From contig NW_002476522.1 of assembly GCF_000189635.1 (NCBI RefSeq), forward strand, positions 124,001-188,000: 64,000 bases of DNA. The letters are read 5' to 3'. The position numbers and the translations under genes were made by a program. Below are positions 37,863 to 49,841 of this stretch, piece by piece. Source of the stretch: Tetrahymena thermophila SB210. Taxonomy: Eukaryota; Ciliophora; Oligohymenophorea; Hymenostomatida; Tetrahymenidae. Below the pieces are notes generated by a model. It saw only the letters and a list, made by a program, of their open reading frames with translations, was not told the origin of the DNA and made no database searches. Position 1 is the first letter of the stretch; each line of letters begins with the position of its first letter.

Positions 37863-40800
37863 TCATTGCAACTAAAAATATTATTTATATTTATTTATAA
37901 ACAAAATTTTAAAATAAAATATGATTATGTATTACATCCATAACCTTTTTGAGAAGGAACAAAGTCATTGAATCTATATATATGATAAATTGTTTTATTT
38001 TAAATATTAAATTTAGGTTAAAGTTTTTAATAAAAATATTTAATGAGTGAATTAATGCATACCTTCGGTTAGTCTCCTGTATGGGACAAGTTAAATAGCT
38101 TTCTTAATAACAAGATACTCTCTCTTAAGTTTATTGAGATATATAGCTATCACTATAAAGAAAATTAAAACGTAAACTAAACTTCCTAATGTTAGAATCA
38201 GCAGAAGAATATTGAGATAGTCATTTTTGATATTTACGTTTTGATTTTCAAACTAGACTACGACGTAAGTCATTACGTTAGTTAAGAGTTATTGAACAAT
38301 GATACCATCTTGATACTCTTGGCTTTAAATGAATTTATTAAAATTCTTATCAATATTCATCTCATTTTGGATCTTTTGAATTATAGTTGAAACAGTTGGT
38401 TGTAGCCCTTATGTGAGTATTCCTTGAAGAGCCGACTAACAGTATTCTATATACTTTTAGTCTAGAATATTTTGTTCACATATATTTTATTAGCTCACTT
38501 TCACAATCATGTTTTAAAAATTGCTGGTACTTCCATGCTACTGAAGTAATACAAATTACTAAGAAAAATACTGCTAACTTTACAACAGCGATTGAGCTCT
38601 CAATTCAATAAGCTCATTAAGTTTTTCATCTGTTAAATACTCTATATTATTTTCTTTTAGCAGACTATTAAGTAAAATTGAGTTATGACTACTTGATGCT
38701 GTAGTGAATTACATCGAGCCTTATATAAACTATTTATACTAATTAGCAGGAGTACCAAATATAGATTCAAACTGATTCAAGTAGATAAAAATCTATTTAT
38801 TTTTTTTAAATTAAATTTACCCTTAAAATAATATTTAATATTTTTATTAATATTTATTTATTTATTTATTCATTCATTCATTCATTCATTCATTCATTCA
38901 GTATTGTAAAAATTTAAATAAAAAGTATATTTTTCTCTTTTTAAATTGGATAAATATATTGATAAAACAAACTTTAGATATAACTTAAATTTCCATAAAA
39001 GAAAATAAATAAATAAAATTGTAAAGAATTATTGAAGGAATAAATAAAATTACTATCAAGAAAAACAAAACGGAAAGAAGACAAAGGAAGATGAGGATGA
39101 TTATGAAAGACCAAAACTTGAGTTTATTATCAAATATTCTATCATATAAATAGTTCTATCTTTGTTTATTTTTCTTTTTGTTTGCTCTTTGTGATTGTTC
39201 AAGCTCATTTTCCTCTCTAAGAGCAAAATTGGAGAAATCTATGTGAAGATACTCATCATCATCTGAAAAGAGCTTGGCTTATATTGCCTTTAAATGGAAT
39301 ATAATATCAGTTGTCTCTTCTTGTTTTAAACGACTTACAATCATTAAAATTCTTTCAGATTTAAATTTTAAATTATTATAAGATGGAATAATGAATCCAA
39401 AGGATAGAATGATTAGAACAATAGCTAATACTATACTATAAGTATTAACTACTATAATACTTGATTAAAGGGTACCAAGATCATCGCTAATGCTTTGCAT
39501 TGATACAAGAAGATAAGACTATGTACAATTTAGATTGTTGACAAGAAGATATTTTTCTTCCATAAAAACCGTAATTTAGTCTAATTTTATTAATTTAAAA
39601 TAAATAGAAGATAAAAAAAGTAAATACAAAAATTAATTACTTTATTAGTCATTTCTGTTTAAGTTAAATAGCGAAGTGCCTGCTGATTTTAAGTACTCTG
39701 TAAAATATGAGCGAGAAACCAATTTTTATCTAAAAGACATCAAAGAAACATCCATAATCATGTTAAAAACAATTTTTTAGTACTAATATTAAACTTATAA
39801 GTCTAAGAAATTAAATAAGTTATCAGAATACTACTAATATCCACTTCGAGTTACTTCTTCCATAACAGTCATATAATCAACAGAAGGAACAGGATTCAAC
39901 TGATCCATATTTTTAAGAGAAGTTATATCTGAAGTAATCATAGCTTAGTTTATAGGAATAAGCATTTTTGATGAACTTTTTTTAAAAAAAATTGTATTCA
40001 TTTTAAGTAAAAAGAATAATTAAGTTAATTAATTAATTAATTTCTTTCATTACCTTCCCATCCTATTTAATGCTAATTTTATAATAAAAAATTTAATTAA
40101 TTTATAAATTTATTTTAAATTTTTTTAAAAATTAATCAATAATTATTCAATACTGTAATTAATTAAATTTATATAACATTAAACTTTTACTAATTAATTT
40201 TTAATAAAACCCTTTTTTTATTTTCGATTATAAATTTTATTAAAAATTAATTTATTGTAAATTTTGAAGTTGCAGTATAAAAAATAAAATAAAATAAATA
40301 AATTTATTTATTTGTTTGTTTGTTTGTTTGCTAACAGAAGAAAAATGAAAATTTGGAAAAATAAATAAATGAATGAGTGAGTGAATACCTTAAGTATAAC
40401 TGTTAAAGGAGTTAGAAATAGTAACTGACAGCACTATAACTACAGTTATGAATACAAAAAATTAAAATATAAAAACTCCATAAAGTATAACCAAGAAAGG
40501 TGGAGTAGACTTGCTTGTGGTGTTATCAATGATATGTTTTACAATGCTTGAAGATGAAGATTGCATAGAAGACTTAGAACCCTAATCAAATGGTAGTTCG
40601 TTTTTTCTCCCCATCTGTTTAATTAGGTCATTTCCAATTTCTTTTTTAGCATCATCAAATACAGATATTGATTCTTTTCCGTTATTTTTAGAATCATGGC
40701 CTTGAGAACTATCATCTTCTTTTTTCTATTTTTCTGATTCTAACTTCTGCTATTCTTAACTGAGGTGCAATCCTGTTTCTTAATTATCCTAATCTTAACA

Positions 40801-43800
40801 AGCTTAATTAGTTTATGAAAAATCGTATTTAGTGGTATCTTCGACTTTGGTATACTTCATTGTTTTTGATTTATTCAACTAAGCAACTAATTCTTTTTCA
40901 TCTTCGTATTATTATGTTGTCATCATCAAGGTATTATTAATTGCATTAGTATCTAGCATATTCTCCTCTAGTTTTTTATTGTCTAAAATAGGCATATTTG
41001 AGTCATCTAAGTTGGCATAGTTTTGTAGTTTAGGTTACAAGACAGTAGACTTAAAATTCGGATTCTGTTTGTCTAAATTATCGCAGCTATCAATCTATGC
41101 ACTTTTCTATCCTTAAATCTCTTTATCTTGCTTTAAATCAATGTATTAATCCGTATTCAATAGGTTTATATTATCATTTTGACTATGTTGAGTATTAAGT
41201 TGTCCTATCAATTAATTTGCCATAGTTTCTTAATGAGTGATTTAATAGTTTAAGTTATCCTGCTTAGCTATTTTTTAATAAAAATTGAAAAACTTAAAAT
41301 GAAAGCTATTTATTTATTTCTTTACTTTTATCGCTCTGTAAAACTTTTTAAGAATGTTTTGACCTTCCTCCAGTACTGTTTGAAAACTCTGATTATAATA
41401 AATCATCCCAGTTAACATATGATTGAATTTCTAAAATATAGATCAAAACGTCTTCTCCATTATCTTAAAATAATTCATGTCTTATATTTAAAGTAATTTC
41501 GTAGCTACATAGTTTTTGCTAAACTCTTGAATTTAGAAAGGATTAAACATTATTTTTCCATTCAGTGTTGTTTTTAATCGGCTTTTTGATTTCACTTCTA
41601 CTTTAATTTTCTTTCCCCCTTTCTGAGGTTTATTAAGAGCTGTAGTAATTAGAATGATGGAGAATAAAAGTCTGAATCAGTTTATTCATATCTTTTATTA
41701 AAAGTCAAGTTAATATACAAATCCTTCTATTAAAAAGTAAAATTTAAGGTAAATAAATAAATAAATAAAAAACCTTTTGGCACATCTAACTTGAATTTTA
41801 GGAACGAGTATTCCTCTTTCATGTTGAATTCTTGCATGAACTCAATGAATTAAGGAATAAGTGCAGATATGTTAAGCTTTTTGAAATACATGCTTTCAAC
41901 TTTCTCTCCTTAAATTAAATGCGCAAAACTCTCACTCATTCCTTCTATGTATCCTTTAGAATTGAGTAAGACATACATATCATTTGAAGGGCAGTTAATA
42001 ACTAGTGAGCTGAAAGCAAAATCATCCTGCTTGATAAAATAGAAATTGATAAAAAGTTTAACTCTGAATATATAACCCATTTTATCTTTTGCAAACATCG
42101 TCCTATAGTTTCTTACTGTTTTAGCTACACCTGTGCTAATAAGCCTCATTAAAAACTAATCATGCAACCTTCCAATACAATCTGGTATTAAGTCAGTCAC
42201 ACTTTCCTATAGATGTAATATAAAAATAGTGATTAACAGCTTTAATTAATATTACTTTAATTTCGCAAAATTAACATTTATTTATTTACCTTAGTTATGA
42301 ATTCTCCTTTGTTGTATTTGAATATTTAGGGAATTTTTTCAGAGAATTTTAAAATCTTTCCATTTTCTTTGACATTTTTAAAACTGGCAATAATGCTCCC
42401 AACATTACCTTACAGAATACTTAAGCTTGTGATAGTAGTTGTTTAATCAACTGACCTTTCTCTATTGATAATTTCTTCAACTGCAGCCTCTGTATCCCTA
42501 CAATTGATTGGATCAAATAATATGTAAGCCTTTAGCAATGAACTGAACTTGAGAAAATATATGTTTTGCTTATTTAAGTTCATTTATTCTTTTAAAATCT
42601 ATTCAAAATATTCTACTAAAAATAAAAAATTAATAATCTTTTGACGCATCTCCTCCAAAGATTTAAAGCCCTTTACCATTTCGTCCATAAATATACATTT
42701 TTCAACAATCAAATTGCCTAATTTATATAAATATTTTAATTATTTATTAATAATTATTCACAAATTTATTAATAAATAAAAACCTAATATTTTTTTTATT
42801 CTATCTTTTTCTGTTTCTGATTACACCATTTTATCAAATTTAATGTTATTCATAGCATCTTATCTATCTTTTTGGCTAATAAAATAAAAAGCTTAATCTC
42901 ATTTATCAATTATTATTTGTTTACCTGTAAGAATAGAAATGTGCTTTGTCTTTTTCTTTAATCTTACTTTCTATTAAATTAGTTAAACTTCTTTCTACAG
43001 TTTAGAAAAAGCTGTCTTTTCTCTTCAGCATTTGGTTCATAACTTTATTCTAGTAGAGTGCTTTAATTTAATTCTTTTTAAATTTAATCAAAAAAAACCA
43101 ATATCTCAAGCACACCTCCTGTTAATTTGAAATAATTAATTAATTACTTTTTAATTTTTCATTTAATAAAATTAATTAATTACTTGAACAATAACTTCTT
43201 GACCTTTTTTAACTAGGTGGCTGATCAAAACCTCAAATTAGTAATCGATGAAGAGCATGAACCACTTTTCAAATACAACTTACTCATCACAAATTCTAGC
43301 AAAATCAACTCCCTTTATTTTAATGTCTTTTCCTAAATCGATGATCATTCCTCCAGAGATAGTTGGTCTTTCTTCACCTGTATTTATTTATTTATTTTTT
43401 TAATTTAAAAAAATAAATTTTCAACTAGAATTATACCAGCTAACTCATTAAATTAAGTATCTTTGCAAGGACAAATAGTATCCCTGCAATTATTCTTGTG
43501 TAGTTAAAGCGAGCCAAAGAGGATAAGCTTGCTGGAAAGTGTTGTTAAGCATTACTCAAATTGTTCACAAAGTTTTTCAAGGTATAAGCAAGAAGCCTAA
43601 GGGAAATCTATTTATTTATTTATTAAAATGTTTTTTTGCTTATGCTATGTTTAAAACTAATTGAAATATTAAATAAATTATTTTATTTTACCGCCAAGTC
43701 TATTTGGATCAACTGTCATTGCAAAGATAATCTTGTTATTCCAAAAAGTTTTGAGTATACCATACAATATAGAAATAATGAGCAAGAAAATAATTGGGAA

Positions 43801-45164
43801 GTTTGCATCTTTTATGCTAGTTGTGTATTCTCTAAAAAGAAGCATTGAGGCATATGTCTGATAAACGATTACCATCCATCCATAAATATCAGATATATTT
43901 TTATCCATGAGTGGGAAATGATAGAAATATTCAACTAGTAAAAAAAGACCAAACATCTATCCAAATGAGTATATTATAATTGGGCTGCCTAAATAAGTAA
44001 GCAGAACTAATCCAATTTCGAGTAAGGGTTCTATCTGCTTAAATTAGCTGTACCTAGATTTTAGCTAATTTACACTGCTTAGTTCTTTGGAATTAAAAAA
44101 ATAAATTAGTCTAAAAAAATAATTTCAAAAAGAGGGAAATATATATATAAATAAATAAATAAATAAATAAATCAATAAGTAACCTGGATTATGATAAATT
44201 AGAACGACAATTAAATTCAAAATTATTGTTGTCATCAATAAGATGATGGAGCACACTATATTGAAGTAGAAAATCATGCCTTAGTTGCTTGGATTTACCA
44301 TAGATAAACTACATCTTTATGGGTGGCTGCTTCCATCACAAAATAAAACGCTAAAAATTAAATCTAACTTGGGTAAACAGTAGAGCCACTTTTAATGTTC
44401 ATAATAAAGCTATACAGCACCAATTTAGTTTGCTTGTGTTTTCAATATATCAACATCATCTTAATTTAATTTTTTATTAAAAATTTTATGTTTTATTTAA
44501 AAATTTTTTTTGTTATTCAAACAAAATGCATTTAAAAAAAGTAAAATAATAAAGGTAAGTAAAACAAGCAGAAATTTATTAAATAGCTGTTTTATCAAAC
44601 CGGGCTAGTATAAAGAAAGGCTTTATTTTACTTATATTACTTTTAATTTAAACAGTGACATATTCTAATAAAGAATATTCTATTTTATCTATAAGATTTT
44701 AAGTTTTATGCATTTATTTTTGACTTTTTTTCTATTTTTGGGCTTGAAAAAAGTTCTACAATAGCCAAAATAATAAATATTGTTAATCAATCAGTACCTT
44801 TTATGTTTGCGAAGCTTAAATTTAGGTTAAATAATATTAAGGTAACCTCATATATGCATAAACAGAACAATATTACTCCAACTAGGATCCCAGAATCAAG
44901 TGACCTAAGTAGATAAGTTATCCTTACTGACTAGCAAAGCTCGAACAAGTATTTCAAGTAATCATCAGTAACAGTAATTTGACTTGCAGTGATAATAAAA
45001 CCAGCGATTTAGGAAAAGTAAATAGAAACTAGTCCAACATAGTAAACCCTCTCTCTATTTCGTTCACTATCTTTTAGGAACATTAAAAGAAACAAATTCG
45101 AAAGTGCTTCATAAAGGATATCTTTAGTTGATCTCTTTTTCTCAAGCTCTCTTAAATTTTTCAT
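37863..45164 (-). CDS. Giant multi-pass membrane protein with PAS-like core (tiny-macrocysts-like), copy 2
   Basis: This is the paralogue of the gene at 28980-36142, with the same exon order and intron positions. The PAS-containing exon at about 41773-42210 differs from copy 1 by one residue over 79 (MRLISTG in place of MRLINTG), while adjacent introns share little beyond splice sites. The TM, Cys-motif, PAS, linker and C-terminal TM organisation is unchanged, and no disabling change was noticed in the exons read. The start is at 45164 (MKNLRELEKKRTTKD, slightly varied after it). The final mini-exon TTG CAA TGA ends at 37863. Both copies therefore look functional. Nothing in the coding sequence shows a difference in role. 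Confidence 0.75.
38856..38901. repeat. Microsatellite (TTTA)n followed by (ATTC)n
   Basis: A perfect tetranucleotide run lies in an intron of the copy 2 gene. The matching intron of copy 1 lacks an expansion of this size, so it arose after the duplication. Confidence 0.9.
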
Positions 45165-45786
45165 TCAATCAATCAATCTATACATTTATGATTTTACATA
45201 AATTAGAGAGAAAAATATTTTTTAATACGAAAAAATATTTCTAAAAAAGTAAGAAATTATGAAGTTTTTTTTTATAAATTCATTCTTACATACTAAAATG
45301 AATTATCCGATAGAAATCAAATTTTATTTTTTTTTCGTCTTTTCAACGAAGTTTTTATTCCTACTCCTACTTCAATAATTAACTTTTTAAAATAGAACTT
45401 TTATTATTAATTAATTTATTTATTATTTAGTGAGTCTTTATTTTTTCAATTTTCTTCTTTAGTCAATTAATCACTGCCTATTTTCTGCATAAATTAGTTT
45501 CTAATTCTTTTAATGCAAACATATCTCAACAAAGTTCGTTCACTGTATAAAGTAATAAATAAAAACTCTTAATTTTTCTTTAAATTCATTTAAATCAGAT
45601 AGTTATTACATTGATAATAATCCAATCAAAATTTATTTAAATAGTATAACCATTTAAAATGCAATATAAAAGCCTTTTATAAATTTAATTTATCAAAGGA
45701 ATACTCATTCCGTTTATCTTTATTTAACTTTACCACTCTCAGCTATTTTAAATAATTTGGGATCAATAATTAGATTAGCAACAGTA

Positions 45787-45830
45787 TTCTTTCTTTCTTT
45801 CATTCTTCTTTCTTTCTCTCTCTCTCTCTC
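45787..45830. repeat. Pyrimidine microsatellite (TTTC)n and (TC)n
   Basis: An uninterrupted pyrimidine run of 44 bp, apart from one A, ends in a dinucleotide (TC) tract. It has no counterpart at the equivalent place in copy 1. Confidence 0.9.
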
Positions 45831-46425
45831 CATAATAATAATTTCATGATATTAAATTTTTAGTATTTTTTAATTGAAATTAAATATGATTATTTGATGC
45901 CAAAAATATGTAGTCTCTCATTTAAAACTATATTTTATATTAAATAACATCCCATCCAAATGGAATTCATGCTTTTTAGTTATTTTTTTATAATAACAGA
46001 ATCATTTACGGCTGTTAATTATTAATATGCTTGCGTACTCAATCCACTTATCAAATAAATAAGAATTACTCATTTCAACTTAATATAAATTAATATTTAC
46101 ATATTTAATTTCACAAAAATACTTGTAAAAATCAAGTTTATTGAATTTAATTATTTTATTTATAATTTAAAGTAAAATAGTTACCATCGATTCTAAAAGA
46201 TTTAAATAAAGTGCTCTTCTTAATAAGATGTTTTTAATTTAAGGTGGTAAGAATAAGATAATAATTATTTTTCTTTCTTTTTAAACTTTTAGAGAATGTT
46301 TTTTTAAAAATTAATAAAAATAGCTATTTATTTTTTAATTATTTTATTTTGTAAAAATATTTTCTTTCCTTCTTATTTAAATGTTAATTAATTAACCAAA
46401 AATATTTCTTGAGTTTTTTATGCTT

Positions 46426-46433
46426 TAAAAAAA
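46426..46433 (-). terminator. Pol III terminator of the tRNA gene
   Basis: A run of T on the minus strand follows directly after the discriminator base of the tRNA gene, as expected for RNA polymerase III termination. Confidence 0.7.
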
Positions 46434-46507
46434 TGCTCCGGGAGGGGCTTGAACCCTCGACCTTGGGTTTATTAGACCCACGCTCTAACCAACTGAGCTA
46501 CCCGAGC
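46434..46507 (-). tRNA. tRNA-Ile(AAT)
   Basis: The 74-nt cloverleaf starts GCTCGGG. The D arm is GCTC/GAGC with AGTTGGTTA in the loop. The anticodon stem is TGGGT/ACCCA with loop CTAATAA, which gives anticodon AAT (Ile). The T arm is GAGGG/CCCTC with loop TTCAAGC. The acceptor strand CCGGAGC plus discriminator A closes the molecule. There is no intron. A-box and B-box promoter sequences are within the D and T arms. One acceptor-stem pair is G-G (position 5 with 68), which a working tRNA may tolerate. Confidence 0.93.
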
Positions 46508-46751
46508 TGCTTGATTATTATAGTATGAACCAGATTAAATTTTATCATTTTTGAGTTTAATAATATTCCAAAGTATGTTTTTTTGATTTAGTTTGAATAT
46601 GAATATGTATATACATACTATCTAACTCAGTTGCTTTAAAATAATTAATGTATGTTTGTATGCTAATTAATCCTTTTGTTAATAAAGCAATAGATGAAAA
46701 ATAAAGAACTAACTACGTATAATTAAAAAGATATTTTTTATTCAAGTTTGA

Positions 46752-48037
46752 ATGATACATTAATTAAGGTAGAAGTTGACAAATTTGGCTTTTTTAGCAA
46801 AACAAAGATAAAGGAGCCTACTTTTTAGATCAACTAACTATTCATTCTTTTCAAACATAAACAATTAGAAGAATGAATCTCTATTGAACGCCAAAGTAGA
46901 TTTTAAGTCTTTAACTAAAATAGAAATAGCTGATTATTTGAGGAAGCTAAATTAAGAATGCACTATGACTGACAAGAATAAATAAGTGTTAGCGAATAAA
47001 CTAAACAATATAGAATAACAAGCAGCTAATCATATTAGTTTAAATTAAGATGATTTAACAAGTCTTATCTTAATTCTTTAGATTATGTTTCAAAACTAGA
47101 GATAGAGCTAAAATATCCTTAATTTGGCTCATACTGTTTTATTGAATTATTTTTCAAAATAAATGAATATGTAGAATACATCTGCATAAAAATTTATGGA
47201 AAGTCTCCATGTTTTCCAATAAATAGTTCCTTTGATAGCAAAAAGCGATAAATTTGAATATGAATTAGTTCAAAAATTGCATTTATTTTTTAGCTAAGAT
47301 TAAGTTTTAAATTAGTTTACTCAAACAAGCTTGCTGCATTTGATTAAGTTTTTCTTTTCAAAAGGTATAATTGAGATCCCCTTAAAAATAAATATCAACC
47401 CAGAAAGCTTACCATTTTAAGAGTTAGTTGAGTATATATGGATGACTTCTCTTTCTGGTGCATAGATTACTCAAGATTAAACTAAAATATTGTGTAAGTT
47501 TTTATAGGAACAGGTAAAATTTATAGGTTTACTTCAACAAAACATAATTTTTTTATTTTATAATAGCCATCTATTAAGAATATTCCAAAGGCTATTTAAT
47601 ATAAGCTAAAAGAAATATCAATTAGCTCTGATTTGGGTGAAGCAAGCAAATATATTTCTCAATTTGATCATTTTTACACCTAAGAAAGCTAAGTATCTCC
47701 AATTCAAGAAGACTGCGAAATTATTTTAAAAGTTCTCAAGTGGAATTTTAAATCAGAGGTTAGAATTGATCCATATACAGTAGATTTTTTAATTACTTTA
47801 CCAAGCATTAAAAATTAAATAGTGCTTGAAATGAATGGGCCATCTCACTATCCTTATTTTTCAAATAAAGATGTATTTTCTGCTAAAGAACAAATGAAAG
47901 TTAAAAACTTAAAGATAAAAAATTATATACCCGTTCTAATCCACCATCAAGACTGGAGTTAAATTAAAGGAGTCACAGGAAAAATAGATTTCATACAAAA
48001 TTTAGTTTAAAAGCACATTAAATAAACAAACTTATGA
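46752..48037 (+). CDS. RAP-domain protein, probably mitochondrial
   Basis: Two exons (46752-47513 and 47567-48037) give 410 aa. The start is chosen because this frame gives an Arg/Lys-rich, acid-free leader (MIHQLRQKLTNLAFLAKQRQ), typical of mitochondrial import. An earlier ATG at about 46692 is in another frame that soon stops. The middle is a helical, leucine-rich region. The C-terminus holds the RAP domain: DPYTVDFLITLPS, then IVLEMNGPSHYPYFS, then YIPVLIHHQDW, matching the family's VDF and E-x-DGP-x-HF signatures. RAP proteins bind or process organellar RNA, so a role in mitochondrial RNA maturation is likely. The gene converges on the Leo1-like gene with 186 bp between stop codons. Confidence 0.85.
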
Positions 48038-48223
48038 CAGAAATAAAAAATCTAAACTAAAAAACTCATTCAAAATTATATCCCAAAAAAAAAATATTAA
48101 AATAAATAAATTATTAAATGATTTGTTAATTCGAAAACAAACAAATAAGCGATGAATCTTAAATTAAATTACATGTATGCATATAATAAATACCATTTTA
48201 ATTATTAAACAATTAATAGTAAT

Positions 48224-48918
48224 TCATTTTACATTTTTCTAAATTGTACCAATTTTATCTACAAAAATTTAAGGAATTATTTGATCTGTTAAAAACTTTT
48301 ATTATATAAAAATTAATATTGAGCCAAAATATTTTTTATATCTAATTTACTGATTATTGATTTATGTTATTAGGTCTTTCGTATAAACTGCAGCCCTCTG
48401 CTTAGAAATCTTTGAGATTTAATTTAAAAAATTAATCGCCAACCATTAAATGATATGAGCCATCATCCCACTCAATAATTTTGGCATTTGATTCAAGATT
48501 TCCCTATAATAATAAACAGATATTATATTTTAAATTAGCTTTTAAAAGTCTACTTCATTATTTTTCCTATATCTGATGGTGCTTGATTCTTGAATACCAA
48601 ATAATTATTTTGAATGCTAATTTTACAAAAAAAAGAATATTTAACTTTGTTAAAAACAATTAAAATTACTTATGATTTAATATTATATTCATTTTCTAAA
48701 TATTTAATATGTTCTTCATTATATTCTTTTGCGCAAAATCCTACAGCCTGCTAATGCTTCAAATACCATCCCTAAATAATATCCAAAATAACAAATTTAT
48801 GAATAGGAATCTTCCAAAAACTAACTAATACCTTTTAGTTTTTATTAAAGGTGAATTGTTCCTTTGAAACTTAAAATTCATTTTCAGAAAATAAAACATC
48901 CTATTCTTCGTCCATCAT
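48224..48918 (-). CDS. LEO1: Leo1-like subunit of the Paf1 transcription elongation complex
   Basis: Exons 48670-48918, 48554-48616, 48351-48503 and 48224-48295 give about 178 aa. An additional 60-nt in-frame intron inside the first exon (about 48772-48831) is possible and would shorten it by 20 residues. The diagnostic part is STIRYRKNNEGNLESNAKII followed by EWDDGSYHLMVGDQFFKL, which matches the Leo1 motif TIRWR..(x)n..ESNARIVKWSDGSxxLHLG. The acidic N-terminus (MMDEEQDVLFSENEF) also fits. The protein is much shorter than fungal or animal Leo1, lacking their long acidic and Ser-rich tails. The expected role is nuclear, with RNA polymerase II. Confidence 0.8.
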
Positions 48919-49841
48919 TTCTCTTTTTCTTTTTCAATGCAACTTTAAAATTTTATTGACCTTAAAAAATGTTTGACTTATTTATTACTTAATTAATTGA
49001 TTAATTCAAAATCCTTTGAAATTCAATAAAAATTATAATTGCTTTTAAGCTATTAAATAATAACAAAATATATAAACCTATAAATAAAAATTGATATGAT
49101 ATATATATTTATCATTTCATAAGATAAATGCAATTAGATAGACAAATACAAATAATTAATCTATAAATCATAATTTCAGAGTGAATGACTATCATTAATA
49201 AATAAATGCATAATAATACATTAAAGAATAGAATATTTTTTTTTAAATATTCATTATCTTTTACTGTTATAGAATAACTTTTTACTGATATTTAAAAGCC
49301 TTTTTTTAATATTAATGTGTTAGGTTTCATAATTTAAGTCAATATAGACTTTTTGAAGTTTTTCAATAAGCTTTGTAAGCAACAAAAAGTTAACAATCAA
49401 ATAGAGATTATTGTCTGTAATATTCCTTAAAACCAATCAAGCATTTAATCACCTCAATTTAAAAAAATTAATTAAAAAATTAGCTTTTAAATTTAGTATA
49501 ATAATAAATATTAATCCAATCAAGAACTTAATCTTAAAGAGGATTAAATATCATATTACGAATCTTCATTTTTATCTAGCTAGTATTCAAAAAAAATAAT
49601 TTCGAACCAAATTTTCAAATATGTATTATTCTTTAAGTATATTATAGCTTGGCTTGCAAAAATTTAGAGGATTGAAGTATATAAATTAATGTAAAATACA
49701 ACTATCTTTTATTTATAAAAAACATGATAAATATATAAAATTTTAATCATGCATGTATGTATGTATGATTAATAATAAAATAAATGAAAATAAATAATTA
49801 CAAAAAAACGGGAAATAAAACTTAATATATTTATTTATTTA
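48919..49841. other. Intergenic spacer
   Basis: No supported gene is seen. A frame at 49411-49599 is lysine- and isoleucine-rich and looks like background. (ATGT)n and (TTTA)n short runs occur near 49750 and 49870. Confidence 0.55.

Larger units (their letters stand above)
37490..46260. repeat. Tandem segmental duplication, copy 2 (about 9 kb)
   Basis: This is the direct repeat of about 28610-37480, carrying the paralogue at 37863-45164. It ends shortly before the tRNA gene at 46434. The last recognisable similarity is a GGTGGTAAGAA block near 46243, which corresponds to about 37189. Confidence 0.8.
45165..46433. other. Spacer upstream of the copy 2 gene
   Basis: The first 150 bp are the conserved upstream block shared with copy 1. 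A 25-bp block at 45956-45980 is shared with 36918-36942. No coding frame is seen. Confidence 0.6.

Noticed and set aside
49411-49599. A 62-codon plus-strand frame in the spacer right of the Leo1-like gene
   Set aside because: Its composition is background-like (Lys, Ile, Leu, Asn), with no domain and no neighbouring exon.
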